A stretch of DNA of 10,603 bases, taken from JBEVEP01 sp040512755 (lineage in GTDB: Bacteria > Pseudomonadota > Alphaproteobacteria > Rhizobiales > Rhizobiaceae). The position numbers were made by a program, and so were the translations under genes. Of the stretch, positions 1 to 6,060 are shown piece by piece. Under the pieces are notes generated by a model. The model was not told the DNA's origin and did not search any database. It saw only the letters and a program-made list of their open reading frames with translations. Every line of letters begins with the position of its first letter. Positions within the stretch are counted from its first letter, which is position 1. The stretch covers positions 1 to 10,603 of the forward strand of contig JBEVEP010000377.1 in the NCBI GenBank assembly GCA_040512755.1, written 5' to 3'.

Positions 1-38
1 CCCGGGTCGATGCCGATGATCCGAATCGCGTCCCTCAT
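1..38 (-). CDS. ruvC: Crossover junction endodeoxyribonuclease RuvC, N-terminal fragment
   Basis: Only the first 13 codons are in the window; the gene continues past the left edge. The visible peptide, MRDAIRIIGIDPG, matches the start of RuvC, where an IxGIDPG strand carries the first catalytic, metal-binding Asp of the RNase H-like active site; here that Asp is residue 11. RuvC resolves Holliday junctions together with RuvA and RuvB during recombinational repair. The ATG at 38 puts this motif at the usual distance from the N-terminus. The gene lies 125 bp downstream of rcdA on the same strand. I see no clear terminator between them, but a LexA-like site at 82-96 suggests a promoter of its own. 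The call rests on a short peptide, but that peptide is very characteristic. Confidence 0.8.
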   Translation of the reverse strand, partial: MRDAIRIIGIDP

Positions 39-81
39 CCGTCCACTCTATCGCTGCCGGTCCTTGTTGCCAGCGAATTGT

Positions 82-96
82 GAACAAAGCGGAAAC
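82..96 (-). promoter_or_regulatory. Candidate LexA (SOS) operator upstream of ruvC
   Basis: The plus strand reads GAAC, seven bases, AAAC. On the ruvC strand this is GTTT-N7-GTTC. The alphaproteobacterial LexA box is a direct repeat, GTTC-N7-GTTC (equivalently GAAC-N7-GAAC), so this site differs at one base. It lies 44-58 nt upstream of the ruvC start codon, where an operator would overlap a promoter. ruvC and ruvAB are SOS genes in many bacteria. The match is visible; LexA binding is an inference, and the one mismatch keeps confidence moderate. Confidence 0.45.
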
Positions 97-163
97 AAAT
101 TTCGGATGTTAGCGTATGTGCAACGACGGGCTAGCCGAGCGGCGAAGGACGCAACGGTCCAGA

Positions 164-703
164 TCAGGCGCGCGCGAAGGCCGTGTTGAGCAGGGTGATC
201 TGGTCGGAGACGGGGTTGACGGCGCGTCCTTGCGCCGCCGCGGGCACATCGGCGCTTGCCCCATAAATCTGCTCGTCCATTCGCCTTACGACGCTCTGCA
301 ATGTCAGCGAGCGGTTGACCAGATCGCGAAAGGCCTCCGGCAATTCAGGCCACAGGGATGCGCTTTCCCGAACGGAGGCCGTGTCGAGCCGCACCTTCGA
401 CTTCTCCGCCGCAACCTGGTCGCGCGTCATCTCGCCGGAGTTCGCTGCCCTTTGCAGGAGCAGCCAGGACGCGACCTGCATCAGTCGCGTGGTAAGCCGC
501 ATGGACTCGGCTGCATAGAGCGTGGCCGCTGGCCGCGACAGAGCTTTTGCTTCTGCCCGGCCCTGTCCGTCCAGATATTCCGCCGCCTCCTCGACCAGCC
601 GCATACCTTCATTGTAGAGCGGTTTGAAGGATGGCGAGAATACGCGGCGTTCCGCCAATTTGATCGTATTGGCCGTTTCCTTCTCTGGCTCACTCATACT
701 CAT
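164..703 (-). CDS. rcdA: RcdA-type CtrA-degradation adaptor (DUF1465 family)
   Basis: This is a 179-residue, mostly helical cytoplasmic protein without membrane segments. It carries the family hallmarks: an EGMRLVEEAAEYLDG stretch near residues 32-46 and the strongly conserved AAESMRLTTRLMQVASWLLLQ block at 64-84. In Caulobacter, RcdA is an adaptor that works with CpdR and PopA to deliver CtrA and other substrates to ClpXP, so it controls cell-cycle entry. The reading frame stays open to 766, but I prefer the ATG at 703, because AGGGA lies 4 nt upstream and the extra 21 residues look unlike the family. A second ATG at 697 is equally possible (spacing 10). A small CCCC/GGGG hairpin (720-733) lies in the leader. 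A CtrA-type box lies 118 nt upstream of the start, which suggests CtrA feeds back on a factor for its own removal. Confidence 0.85.
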   Translation of the reverse strand: MSMSEPEKETANTIKLAERRVFSPSFKPLYNEGMRLVEEAAEYLDGQGRAEAKALSRPAATLYAAESMRLTTRLMQVASWLLLQRAANSGEMTRDQVAAEKSKVRLDTASVRESASLWPELPEAFRDLVNRSLTLQSVVRRMDEQIYGASADVPAAAQGRAVNPVSDQITLLNTAFARA

Positions 704-820
704 GCGTCCCTGCAAATGCCCCCTGTTCCGGGGACTTTCCGCTTCCAACCGCGCCAAAACCGGCACGTTGCTGCGAGACTATGAAGATGCTCCGGCACGC
801 CGTTCAAGGCAAGCACGTGT

Positions 821-836
821 TTAATGAACGGTTAAC
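821..836 (-). promoter_or_regulatory. CtrA box upstream of rcdA
   Basis: The plus strand reads TTAA, TGAACGG, TTAAC, which fits the CtrA consensus TTAA-N7-TTAAC exactly. On the rcdA strand it is GTTAACCGTTCATTAA, which also matches the longer TTAACC form of the motif. It lies 118-133 nt upstream of the rcdA ATG at 703. CtrA is the alphaproteobacterial response regulator of the cell cycle and is known to control rcdA in Caulobacter. I could not assign a convincing -10 element below it, so whether it activates or represses is open. Confidence 0.65.
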
Positions 837-879
837 GGCGAAATACGCGGTGGGTTTCCAGAGGGCTCATTGCCCAAAC

Positions 880-908
880 AAAAAAAGAGCCGCGGAAATG
901 GCGGCTCT
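880..908 (-). terminator. Rho-independent terminator, minus strand
   Basis: On the minus strand an 8-bp GC-rich stem, AGAGCCGC pairing with GCGGCTCT (886-893 with 901-908), encloses a 7-nt loop. It is followed directly by seven T residues (886-880). This is a textbook intrinsic terminator for leftward transcription. It ends either the putative small RNA at 880-977 or read-through from the membrane-protein gene ending at 1096. It also insulates rcdA from that upstream gene. Confidence 0.85.
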
Positions 909-977
909 CAGGAGTTTAACAGGGAGGCGTCAAACAAAGTGGCTCCAACCACTCGGTAAGAATCCAGATCACTGGAT
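880..977 (-). ncRNA. Putative trans-acting small RNA upstream of rcdA
   Basis: No gene explains the terminator at 880-908, but the 70 bases before it look like a small RNA. Read on the minus strand, a perfect 6-bp hairpin (ATCCAG, TGAT loop, CTGGAT; 977-962) comes first. A second hairpin follows (AGTGG, 6-nt loop, CCACT; 953-938). Then a segment free of obvious pairing carries CCTCCC (927-922) and ACTCCT (915-910), both complementary to Shine-Dalgarno sequences, and the terminator hairpin closes the RNA. A CtrA box with a TTTACT -10-like element at 989-984 predicts a start near 977, exactly at the base of the first hairpin, for a transcript of about 98 nt. Three stem-loops plus unpaired anti-Shine-Dalgarno segments is the usual plan of rhizobial regulatory RNAs such as the AbcR and EcpR1 families. 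I cannot assign this one to either. Its 5' end is predicted, not observed. Confidence 0.55.
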
Positions 978-983
978 ACACAC

Positions 984-1017
984 AGTAAACGCCCGTAAAG
1001 CTTAATGAAGGCTTAAC
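984..1017 (-). promoter_or_regulatory. CtrA box and -10-like element in front of the putative small RNA
   Basis: The plus strand at 1002-1017 reads TTAA, TGAAGGC, TTAAC, a second exact TTAA-N7-TTAAC match. On the minus strand it is GTTAAGCCTTCATTAA. Twelve bases further along that strand is TTTACT (989-984). In known CtrA-activated promoters the box covers the -35 region with the -10 about this distance downstream, so the geometry suits activation. The box shares 16 of its 19-base context with the rcdA box at 821-836, including TGAA in the spacer. Direction is inferred from the terminator and hairpins to the left. Confidence 0.5.
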
Positions 1018-1095
1018 GGCCCCTGTAATTCTTGTATTTCGCGCTCCAGCTTGCTGAAACGAAGCCGCCGGACACGGGCACAGCACAAAATGGCC

Positions 1096-1473
1096 TCAGC
1101 CCTTCCTGACAACGGGCAACGCGATCCATACGAAGAGGCCCATCGCCACGAAGAACCCCATGGAAGAAATCGCGGTGACCGGTTCGATGGTCTCATTCCC
1201 CTGCAGCAGGATAAAGAGCGAGACAAGCAAGACGATGCCGCTCACCGCGGTCAGCCAGAAATGCACCGCCGCCAGCCGCGATTCAGCTGCGCGCGGAAAC
1301 AAATGATAGAAAAAGGCAAAGACCGCCGACATGAGCCAGCCGGCCACCATCGTATGCGCATGGACAGGCATGTGGCTATGGTCATGGCTGATCGACATGG
1401 AAAGGCCAAGCGCCATCCCGCAAACCGCATAGACCATCGCAAGCGTGAAGAAGTTCCTTGCTACCCCCTGCAT
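1096..1473 (-). CDS. Stand-alone haem-copper-oxidase subunit I-like membrane protein
   Basis: This 125-residue protein has four predicted membrane helices, near residues 7-27, 41-60, 69-91 and 101-121. Before the second helix is a His-rich stretch, HDHSHMPVHAH (30-40). Sequence and helix pattern resemble the first four helices of NorB/CcoN-type oxidase or nitric-oxide-reductase catalytic subunits, where a His at this place in helix II binds the low-spin haem. The later helices carrying the second haem ligand and the binuclear-centre ligands are missing, so it cannot be an oxidase by itself. Short proteins of this kind occur widely as free-standing genes of unknown role. I chose the ATG at 1473 over the one at 1488 because GGGGAG lies 5 nt upstream of it. 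The gene follows the acyl-CoA synthetase after 161 bp and is probably transcribed on its own or by read-through. Confidence 0.7.
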   Translation of the reverse strand: MQGVARNFFTLAMVYAVCGMALGLSMSISHDHSHMPVHAHTMVAGWLMSAVFAFFYHLFPRAAESRLAAVHFWLTAVSGIVLLVSLFILLQGNETIEPVTAISSMGFFVAMGLFVWIALPVVRKG

Positions 1474-1634
1474 TCCTACTCCCCCCATTTAGCCGGCCTT
1501 CATCTGAAGGCTCAGTGAAACTGCCGCGAGGAGCGCCAATACCCCGTCGCGACTCACCAAGATTAGCACGCACGAATATTCTGAGAATCGGGAAATCGAC
1601 GGATTTTCCGAACCTCCCTCCTCGCTTGCGAGCC

Positions 1635-3275
1635 TCACAGCGCCTTCGCGAGCTCCCGCAGCCGGAACTTCTGAATCTTGCCTGTCGATGTTTTCGGGAT
1701 TTCGGTGAAGATCACCGATCGTGGACATTTGAAACGCGCCAGCAGGCCGCGGCAATGCTCGAGGATGTCGCCTTCAGTCGCAGCCTTGCCGGGTTTGAGT
1801 TCCACGAAAGCGACCGGCGTCTCGCCCCATTTGTCATCGGCCTTGGCCACTACGCCGCAGAAAGCCACGGACGGGTGCTTGTAGAGCGCGTCCTCCACCT
1901 CGATCGAGGAAATGTTCTCGCCGCCAGAAATGATGATGTCCTTGGAGCGGTCCTTGAGCTGGATATAGCCGTCGGGATGCATGACGCCAAGATCGCCGGA
2001 GTGGAACCAGCCTCCCGCGAACGCTTCGTCAGTCGCCTTCCTGTTCTTCAGATAGCCTTTCATGACAATGTTTCCGCGAAACATCACCTCGCCGATCGTT
2101 TCGCCGTCGGCGGGCGTTTTCTCCATTGTCGCGGGGTCCATCACGGTCAGGTCTTCGAGCGCCGCGTAGCGGACGCCTTGCCGGGCCTTCTTCGACGTGC
2201 GTGACGGTTTGTCGAGAGCGTCCCATTCGCCATGCCATTCATTGACCACGGCCGGGCCGTAGGTCTCTGTCAGCCCATAGAGATGCGTCACGGCAAAGCC
2301 GGCATCGGCCATGCCTGAGAGAACGGCTTCAGGCGGCGGCGCTGCCGCGGTATTGAACGTCACCGTCTGCGGGAATTCGCGCTTTTCCTCGTCCTTTGCA
2401 TTGATCAGGGTCGCCATCACGATCGGAGCGCCACAGAGGTGCGTCACGCCGTGATCCGCGATCGCGTCATACATGGCCTTGGCCCGCACCCACCGCAGGC
2501 AGACATGCGTTCCCGCCTGCACCGCCAGCGTCCAGGGAAAGCACCAGCCATTGCAGTGGAACATCGGTAGCGTCCAGAGATAAACGGCGTGCTTGCCCAT
2601 CCCGGCGTGGATCGTATTGGCATAGGCCATCAGCGCGGCGCCGCGATGATGGTAGACGACGCCCTTAGGGTTGCCGGTTGTGCCGGAGGTGTAGTTCAGC
2701 GATATCGTGTCCCATTCGTCGTCCGGCATCGACCACCGGAAGGCGGGATCACCGCTGGCCAGAAATTCCTCATAGTCGATCGTGCCGATGCGGCCCTCTT
2801 TCGAATAGGGCGCGTCATCGGAATATTCAGGATCGTCGAAATCGATCACCAGCGGCTTTACGGAGGCGATCGCCAGCGCCTCTTTCACGACGCCGGAAAA
2901 CTCGCGATCCACGATCAGCACCTTGCTCTCGGCATGGTCGAGCTGGAATGCGATGATGGCCGCATCGAGCCGCGTGTTGAGCGAATGCAGCACGGCCTTC
3001 ACCATCGGCACGCCAAAATGCGCTTCGAGCATCGGAGGCGTATTCGATAGCATCACACTGACCGTATCGCCCTTGCCGATGCCCTTTGCCGCAAGCGCCG
3101 AGGCAAGACGAAGCGAGCGCTGCCAGAATTCCCTATAGCTGATGCGCTGGCGGCCGTGCACGATAGCGGGATGGTCGGGATATGTTTTCGCCGTCCGCTC
3201 AAGGAGCGTCAACGGCGTGAGCGGCTGGTAATTTGCTTCGTTCCGGTCAAGGCCACTGTCATAGATATGCGCCAA
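1635..3275 (-). CDS. AMP-forming acyl-CoA synthetase (AMP-binding family)
   Basis: This 546-residue, full-length member of the ANL superfamily activates a carboxylic acid with ATP to an acyl-adenylate, then transfers the acyl group to CoA. The core motifs are all present: the P-loop YTSGTTGNPKG (195-205), YGLTE (333-337), the ATP-ribose Asp in GWFHSGDLG (Asp428), the hinge region KDRSKD (441-446) followed by GGENIS, and the adenylation Lys in KTSTGKIQKF (Lys533). No signal peptide or membrane segment is seen. It resembles the medium- and short-chain or methylmercaptopropionate (DmdB-like) ligases more than FadD, but the substrate cannot be read from the sequence. The start codon is TTG: the reading TTG-GCG-CAT lies 5 nt after GGGAGGA, and the resulting N-terminus, MAHIYDSGL, fits the family. 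It follows the TauE/SafE gene after 134 bp. Confidence 0.9.
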   Translation of the reverse strand: MAHIYDSGLDRNEANYQPLTPLTLLERTAKTYPDHPAIVHGRQRISYREFWQRSLRLASALAAKGIGKGDTVSVMLSNTPPMLEAHFGVPMVKAVLHSLNTRLDAAIIAFQLDHAESKVLIVDREFSGVVKEALAIASVKPLVIDFDDPEYSDDAPYSKEGRIGTIDYEEFLASGDPAFRWSMPDDEWDTISLNYTSGTTGNPKGVVYHHRGAALMAYANTIHAGMGKHAVYLWTLPMFHCNGWCFPWTLAVQAGTHVCLRWVRAKAMYDAIADHGVTHLCGAPIVMATLINAKDEEKREFPQTVTFNTAAAPPPEAVLSGMADAGFAVTHLYGLTETYGPAVVNEWHGEWDALDKPSRTSKKARQGVRYAALEDLTVMDPATMEKTPADGETIGEVMFRGNIVMKGYLKNRKATDEAFAGGWFHSGDLGVMHPDGYIQLKDRSKDIIISGGENISSIEVEDALYKHPSVAFCGVVAKADDKWGETPVAFVELKPGKAATEGDILEHCRGLLARFKCPRSVIFTEIPKTSTGKIQKFRLRELAKAL

Positions 3276-3287
3276 CGATTTCCTCCC
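3275..3287 (-). promoter_or_regulatory. Strong ribosome-binding site fixing a TTG start
   Basis: On the minus strand GGGAGGA (3287-3281) precedes a TTG codon (3275-3273) by 5 nt. No ATG or GTG lies at a comparable place, and translation from this TTG gives a normal family N-terminus. A near-perfect Shine-Dalgarno sequence probably makes up for the weak start codon. Confidence 0.75.
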
Positions 3288-3409
3288 AAGAGCAGTAACG
3301 AAGAGACATTAGAGTATCGACCCCGAAACTGGGAACCTCCCTAAGCAAGAATCCGAGAGCACCCGTCGAGGCATCAAATCCGGGACACCGCGTGCCGGCT
3401 GAGATGCGC

Positions 3410-4180
3410 CTAGAAGAGTTGCGCCGCGCCATCCCAGAGCAGTTTGAGCGCTACGACGGCAACGGTTGCGTAGCTGAGCGTATAGAAGGCTTCAGGGCGC
3501 ATTCTCCGCACCAGCCACGCGCCTGCGAGCGTTGCCAGCGGCGCAAGCGGCATGAGCATCGCCGAAGCAGTGAGATTGGCCGCGTCGAGTTGTCCGAGAG
3601 CGAAATACGGAATGAGCTTCACGGCATTGGTCACCGCAAAGAAAACCACGCTGGTGCCGGTGTATATCTTCGGATCCATTCGCAGCGGCAGCGTGTACAT
3701 CTGGTAGGGCGGACCGCCGATATGCGCCACGAAACTGGTCCAGCCCGCTACGGCGCCCCAAAAGACGCCGGCGATGCGCTTCGGCTTGGTGGCATGGTCG
3801 GCGCCATGCCGGTACCTCAAGTAGAACCAGCGAAATGCGAAGACGATCGCCACAGCGCCGACGATGAGGCGCACCATGTCAGCCGTCACCATCGCCGCCA
3901 TCATCCAGCCGGCAGCAATGCCGGCCATCGACCCTGGCAGCATGATGGCGAGGATTCGGCGGTCAAAAACGCCGCGCCAGGTCCACAATGAAACGATATC
4001 CATCAGCACAAGAATCGGCAAAAGGATGGCCGCCGCCTTCACCGGTGACATGACGAGCGCCATCAGAGGCACGCCGACGAAGCCCATCGCGCCGCCAAAG
4101 CCGCCCTTGGACAGACCGACCAGCAGAACCGCCGGGACAGCAACAGCGTAGAAAGAAGGATCGGCAAGCAGGGCGTTCAT
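3410..4180 (-). CDS. TauE/SafE family sulfite/organosulfonate exporter-like permease
   Basis: This 256-residue integral membrane protein has seven to eight hydrophobic helices. It shows the two family signatures: VGLSKGGFGGAMGFVGVPLM near residues 21-40, and GWTSFVAHIGGPPYQMY near 146-162, the corresponding motif of the second repeat. The family exports sulfite, sulfoacetate or similar anions across the inner membrane; the substrate here is unknown, and no sulfonate genes are in view. The frame is open to 4252, but those extra 24 codons translate the palindromic repeat at 4207-4250. I therefore start at the ATG at 4180, which has AAGG 8 nt upstream. It is divergent from the thiamine-phosphate-synthase-like gene and lies upstream of the acyl-CoA synthetase on the same strand. 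Confidence 0.85.
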   Translation of the reverse strand: MNALLADPSFYAVAVPAVLLVGLSKGGFGGAMGFVGVPLMALVMSPVKAAAILLPILVLMDIVSLWTWRGVFDRRILAIMLPGSMAGIAAGWMMAAMVTADMVRLIVGAVAIVFAFRWFYLRYRHGADHATKPKRIAGVFWGAVAGWTSFVAHIGGPPYQMYTLPLRMDPKIYTGTSVVFFAVTNAVKLIPYFALGQLDAANLTASAMLMPLAPLATLAGAWLVRRMRPEAFYTLSYATVAVVALKLLWDGAAQLF

Positions 4181-4206
4181 CCAGGCACCTTTCAATGCCC
4201 GCTTAG

Positions 4207-4250
4207 AGTAATTCCAGGAAAAGTGGAAACCGCTTTCCGTCCCGGATTGC
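4207..4250. repeat. Palindromic intergenic repeat, element 1
   Basis: AATTCC-GGAAA on the left pairs imperfectly with TTTCC-GGATT on the right across a GTGGAAACCGC centre, giving an imperfect inverted repeat of about 44 bp. From memory, near-identical units (AATTCCAGGAAAAGTG and TTTTCCGTCCGGAATTGC) are scattered between genes in many Mesorhizobium-group genomes. No second copy is in this window, so family membership rests on recall. Confidence 0.6.
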
Positions 4251-4266
4251 ATTTAAACAGGAGTTG

Positions 4267-4303
4267 GAGCGGTTCAGCGATTCAATCGAACACTGAAACG
4301 CTC
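4267..4303. repeat. Palindromic intergenic repeat, element 2
   Basis: GAGCG, TTCAG and TTC on the left mirror GAA, CTGAA and CGCTC on the right, so the unit can fold into a hairpin of about 37 nt with small internal bulges. It follows element 1 by 16 bp. From memory, the two often occur in this order as one mosaic unit of about 100 bp in rhizobial intergenic DNA. Here it lies between two divergent genes, where either transcript would carry it in its leader. Confidence 0.6.
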
Positions 4304-4419
4304 TCGCTGGGTTGGCCAGTCGAGGCGAGTGGTCCATCTGTTCAAGAACCCCGCATTGTTCTATGCGCATCTGTCGCTATCGTCCGCACCCGTGCGGGCG
4401 CACTTTGGATCAGGCCTTC

Positions 4420-5079
4420 ATGAATCAACAGTCCCCGCCGAACCGCTGCCGTATCGTCCTGATCGCGCCGCCAGGCCTTTCGCCAGAGGAACTGGAACGC
4501 AAGCTGCGCCAGGCGCTGGAAGGCGGAGACGTCGCTTCGCTCATTCTGCCGGCATACGGTCTGCACGAAGCGGCGTTTCAGGCGCTCGCCGAGCGCATCG
4601 TTCCGGTCGCGCAGGCAGCCGGCGTCGCGGTTGTGATCGCCGGCGACACACGGATCGCCGGACGCGTGAAGGCGGATGGAGTCCATCTGGAATCGGGCAA
4701 GCAGGCGCTTGCTGACGCCATCGACCGCCTGCAGGACAAGATGTCTGTTGGCGCCGGCGGGGTGAAGTCCCGTGATGACGCTCTCGAACTCGGCGAGAGC
4801 CGGCCCGACTATGTGTTCTTCGGCCGGTTCGGATATGACAACACGCCCGAGCCGCATCCGCGCAATCTCAATCTGGCCAGTTGGTGGGCCCAGATGATCG
4901 AGATTCCGTGCATCGTGCTCGCCGGCTCCCATATCGAATCCGTCGAGACGGTGGCACAGACAGGCGCCGAGTTCGTGGCTCTCTCGAGCGCCATATTCGG
5001 CGAAGGCGCCGACCCGCGCGAGCGCGTCGCAACCGCAAATTCTCTGCTTGACCAAAAAGCGCCGCGTTTCAACAGCTAG
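4420..5079 (+). CDS. Divergent thiamine-phosphate-synthase-like (ThiE/TenI family) protein
   Basis: This is a 219-residue TIM-barrel protein of the ThiE/TenI type. Family features seen are IAGDTRIAGRVKADGVHLESG (73-93), equivalent to the ThiE segment ending in ADGVHLGQ, then DYVFFGRF (130-137), and a late AEFVALSSAIF (183-193) that matches the phosphate-binding end of the barrel. Several ThiE active-site features are altered. The early R-x-K/D pyrophosphate motif is replaced by SLILPAYG (40-47), the usual Asn before Asp-Arg is Gly75, and the PT-x-TK loop is replaced by YDNTPEPHPRN (139-149). True ThiE joins the thiazole and pyrimidine moieties of thiamine; whether this copy still does so is doubtful. 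The ATG at 4420 has a modest AGG 5 nt upstream; the open frame further upstream is not family-like. It is followed after 9 bp by the Sel1 gene, so the two are probably cotranscribed. Confidence 0.75.
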   Translation: MNQQSPPNRCRIVLIAPPGLSPEELERKLRQALEGGDVASLILPAYGLHEAAFQALAERIVPVAQAAGVAVVIAGDTRIAGRVKADGVHLESGKQALADAIDRLQDKMSVGAGGVKSRDDALELGESRPDYVFFGRFGYDNTPEPHPRNLNLASWWAQMIEIPCIVLAGSHIESVETVAQTGAEFVALSSAIFGEGADPRERVATANSLLDQKAPRFNS

Positions 5080-5088
5080 AAGCTCACC

Positions 5089-6048
5089 GTGCTTTCCAGA
5101 ACCGGCTCACTTTTCTGTTTGCTTGCCATTGCCGCCGTCGCTGCCGGTCCCGCCCGCGCGACCGATGGCGACCGGCCGGGCTCGACCGCAGACAAGGTCG
5201 ATCCCCAGCGCTTCGGTGGCAAGCCGGCTGACCCGGCCTATGGCGCATTTCAGCGCGGCCTCTACATCACTGCGCTCAACCTCGCGAAGCCTCGCGCTGA
5301 AAAGGGCGATGCCGCTGCACAAACGCTCGTTGCCGAAATTCTGTCTCGGGGCCTCGGCGTCAAGCGCGACGACGCGGCAGCAGCCAAATGGTATCGGCTG
5401 GCCGCCGAGCAAGGCATACCGGAGGCCCAATTCCAGTATGCGTTGATGCTGATCGACGGCCGCTACGTCGAGAAAGACAAGAAGGAAGCGCTTGCTCTCA
5501 TGCAGGCTGCGGCCGAAGCGGGCAATGCCCTTGCGCAGTTCAACTATGCGCAGCTTCTGGTGCAGGCCGAACCGGGCGAGCGCGGGCTCGAACAGGCTTT
5601 GCCCTATTATAAGCGCGCGGCGCAGGCGGAACTTGCCGACGCGCAATACGCCATGTCGCAGATTCTGGCCAATGGCGTGGGCGGCATGAAACCCGACGAC
5701 CTCGAGGCCCGCAAATGGCTCGCCCGCGCCGCGCATCAGAATTTTGACACCGCGCAGCTCGATCTCGGCAGCTGGATGATTTCCGGCCGGGGCGGCGAAC
5801 GCAACGCCAAGGCAGGGTTCGCCTGGCTGAAGCGGGCGGCTGAGGGCGGCAACGTCGCTGCGCAAAATCGGGTCGCCAAACTGTATATGCAGGGCATCGG
5901 TACCGAGCCGGACACCACCTTTGCCGCCGCCTGGTATATCCTTGCGCGGCGCGCCGGCCTTTTCGATCCGGTGATGGACGACTTCCTGAACGGGCTGACG
6001 CCGGAAGAGCTAAAGACCGCAATCGGCCGGGCCAATCGTCTCCGTTGA
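5089..6048 (+). CDS. Exported Sel1-repeat (TPR-like) protein
   Basis: This 319-residue protein begins with a signal peptide: MLSRTGS, a hydrophobic core at 8-20, and a PARA cleavage site with cutting likely after Ala24. About six Sel1-type helical repeats of roughly 36 residues fill 75-290, each with the AEQG/AEAG/AEGG-x-xxAQ turn (for example AAEQGIPEAQ at 105-114 and AAEGGNVAAQ at 250-259). Sel1 repeats form a superhelical scaffold for protein contacts; in rhizobia, exported members have been linked to envelope and exopolysaccharide signalling. The partner of this one is unknown. The start is GTG at 5089, 9 bp after the preceding stop, with only a weak AGAAG as ribosome-binding site, which suggests translational coupling to that gene. 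No ATG gives a complete signal peptide. Confidence 0.85.
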   Translation: MLSRTGSLFCLLAIAAVAAGPARATDGDRPGSTADKVDPQRFGGKPADPAYGAFQRGLYITALNLAKPRAEKGDAAAQTLVAEILSRGLGVKRDDAAAAKWYRLAAEQGIPEAQFQYALMLIDGRYVEKDKKEALALMQAAAEAGNALAQFNYAQLLVQAEPGERGLEQALPYYKRAAQAELADAQYAMSQILANGVGGMKPDDLEARKWLARAAHQNFDTAQLDLGSWMISGRGGERNAKAGFAWLKRAAEGGNVAAQNRVAKLYMQGIGTEPDTTFAAAWYILARRAGLFDPVMDDFLNGLTPEELKTAIGRANRLR

Positions 6049-6060
6049 CGGCGCTCTCTT

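Noticed and set aside
116..784. Plus-strand reading frame over rcdA
   Set aside because: It is Arg-rich, without domains, and wholly antisense to the conserved DUF1465 sequence.
919..975. Short GTG-initiated leader peptide (about 18 codons) inside the putative small RNA
   Set aside because: No ribosome-binding site precedes the GTG, the codon lies inside the first hairpin, and the peptide has no run of a regulatory amino acid.
1051..1518. Plus-strand 155-residue reading frame over the oxidase-like gene
   Set aside because: Charged, His/Arg-rich, low-complexity translation antisense to a clear four-helix membrane protein.
1458..2204. Long plus-strand reading frame opposite the acyl-CoA synthetase
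   Set aside because: It is antisense to a gene with all expected motifs, has no recognisable domain, and is explained by third-position GC bias in high-GC DNA. The same holds for 2589-3050 and 3392-3991.
4180..4252. N-terminal extension of the TauE/SafE protein
   Set aside because: Those codons overlap the palindromic repeat, and the ATG at 4180 has a good ribosome-binding site and a family-like N-terminus.
4342..5055. Long minus-strand reading frame opposite the ThiE-like gene
   Set aside because: The composition is His/Arg-rich and shadow-like, with no family resemblance, while the plus strand encodes a recognisable barrel. The antisense frames at 5107-5865, 6121-6741 and 9056-9658 were rejected for the same reason.
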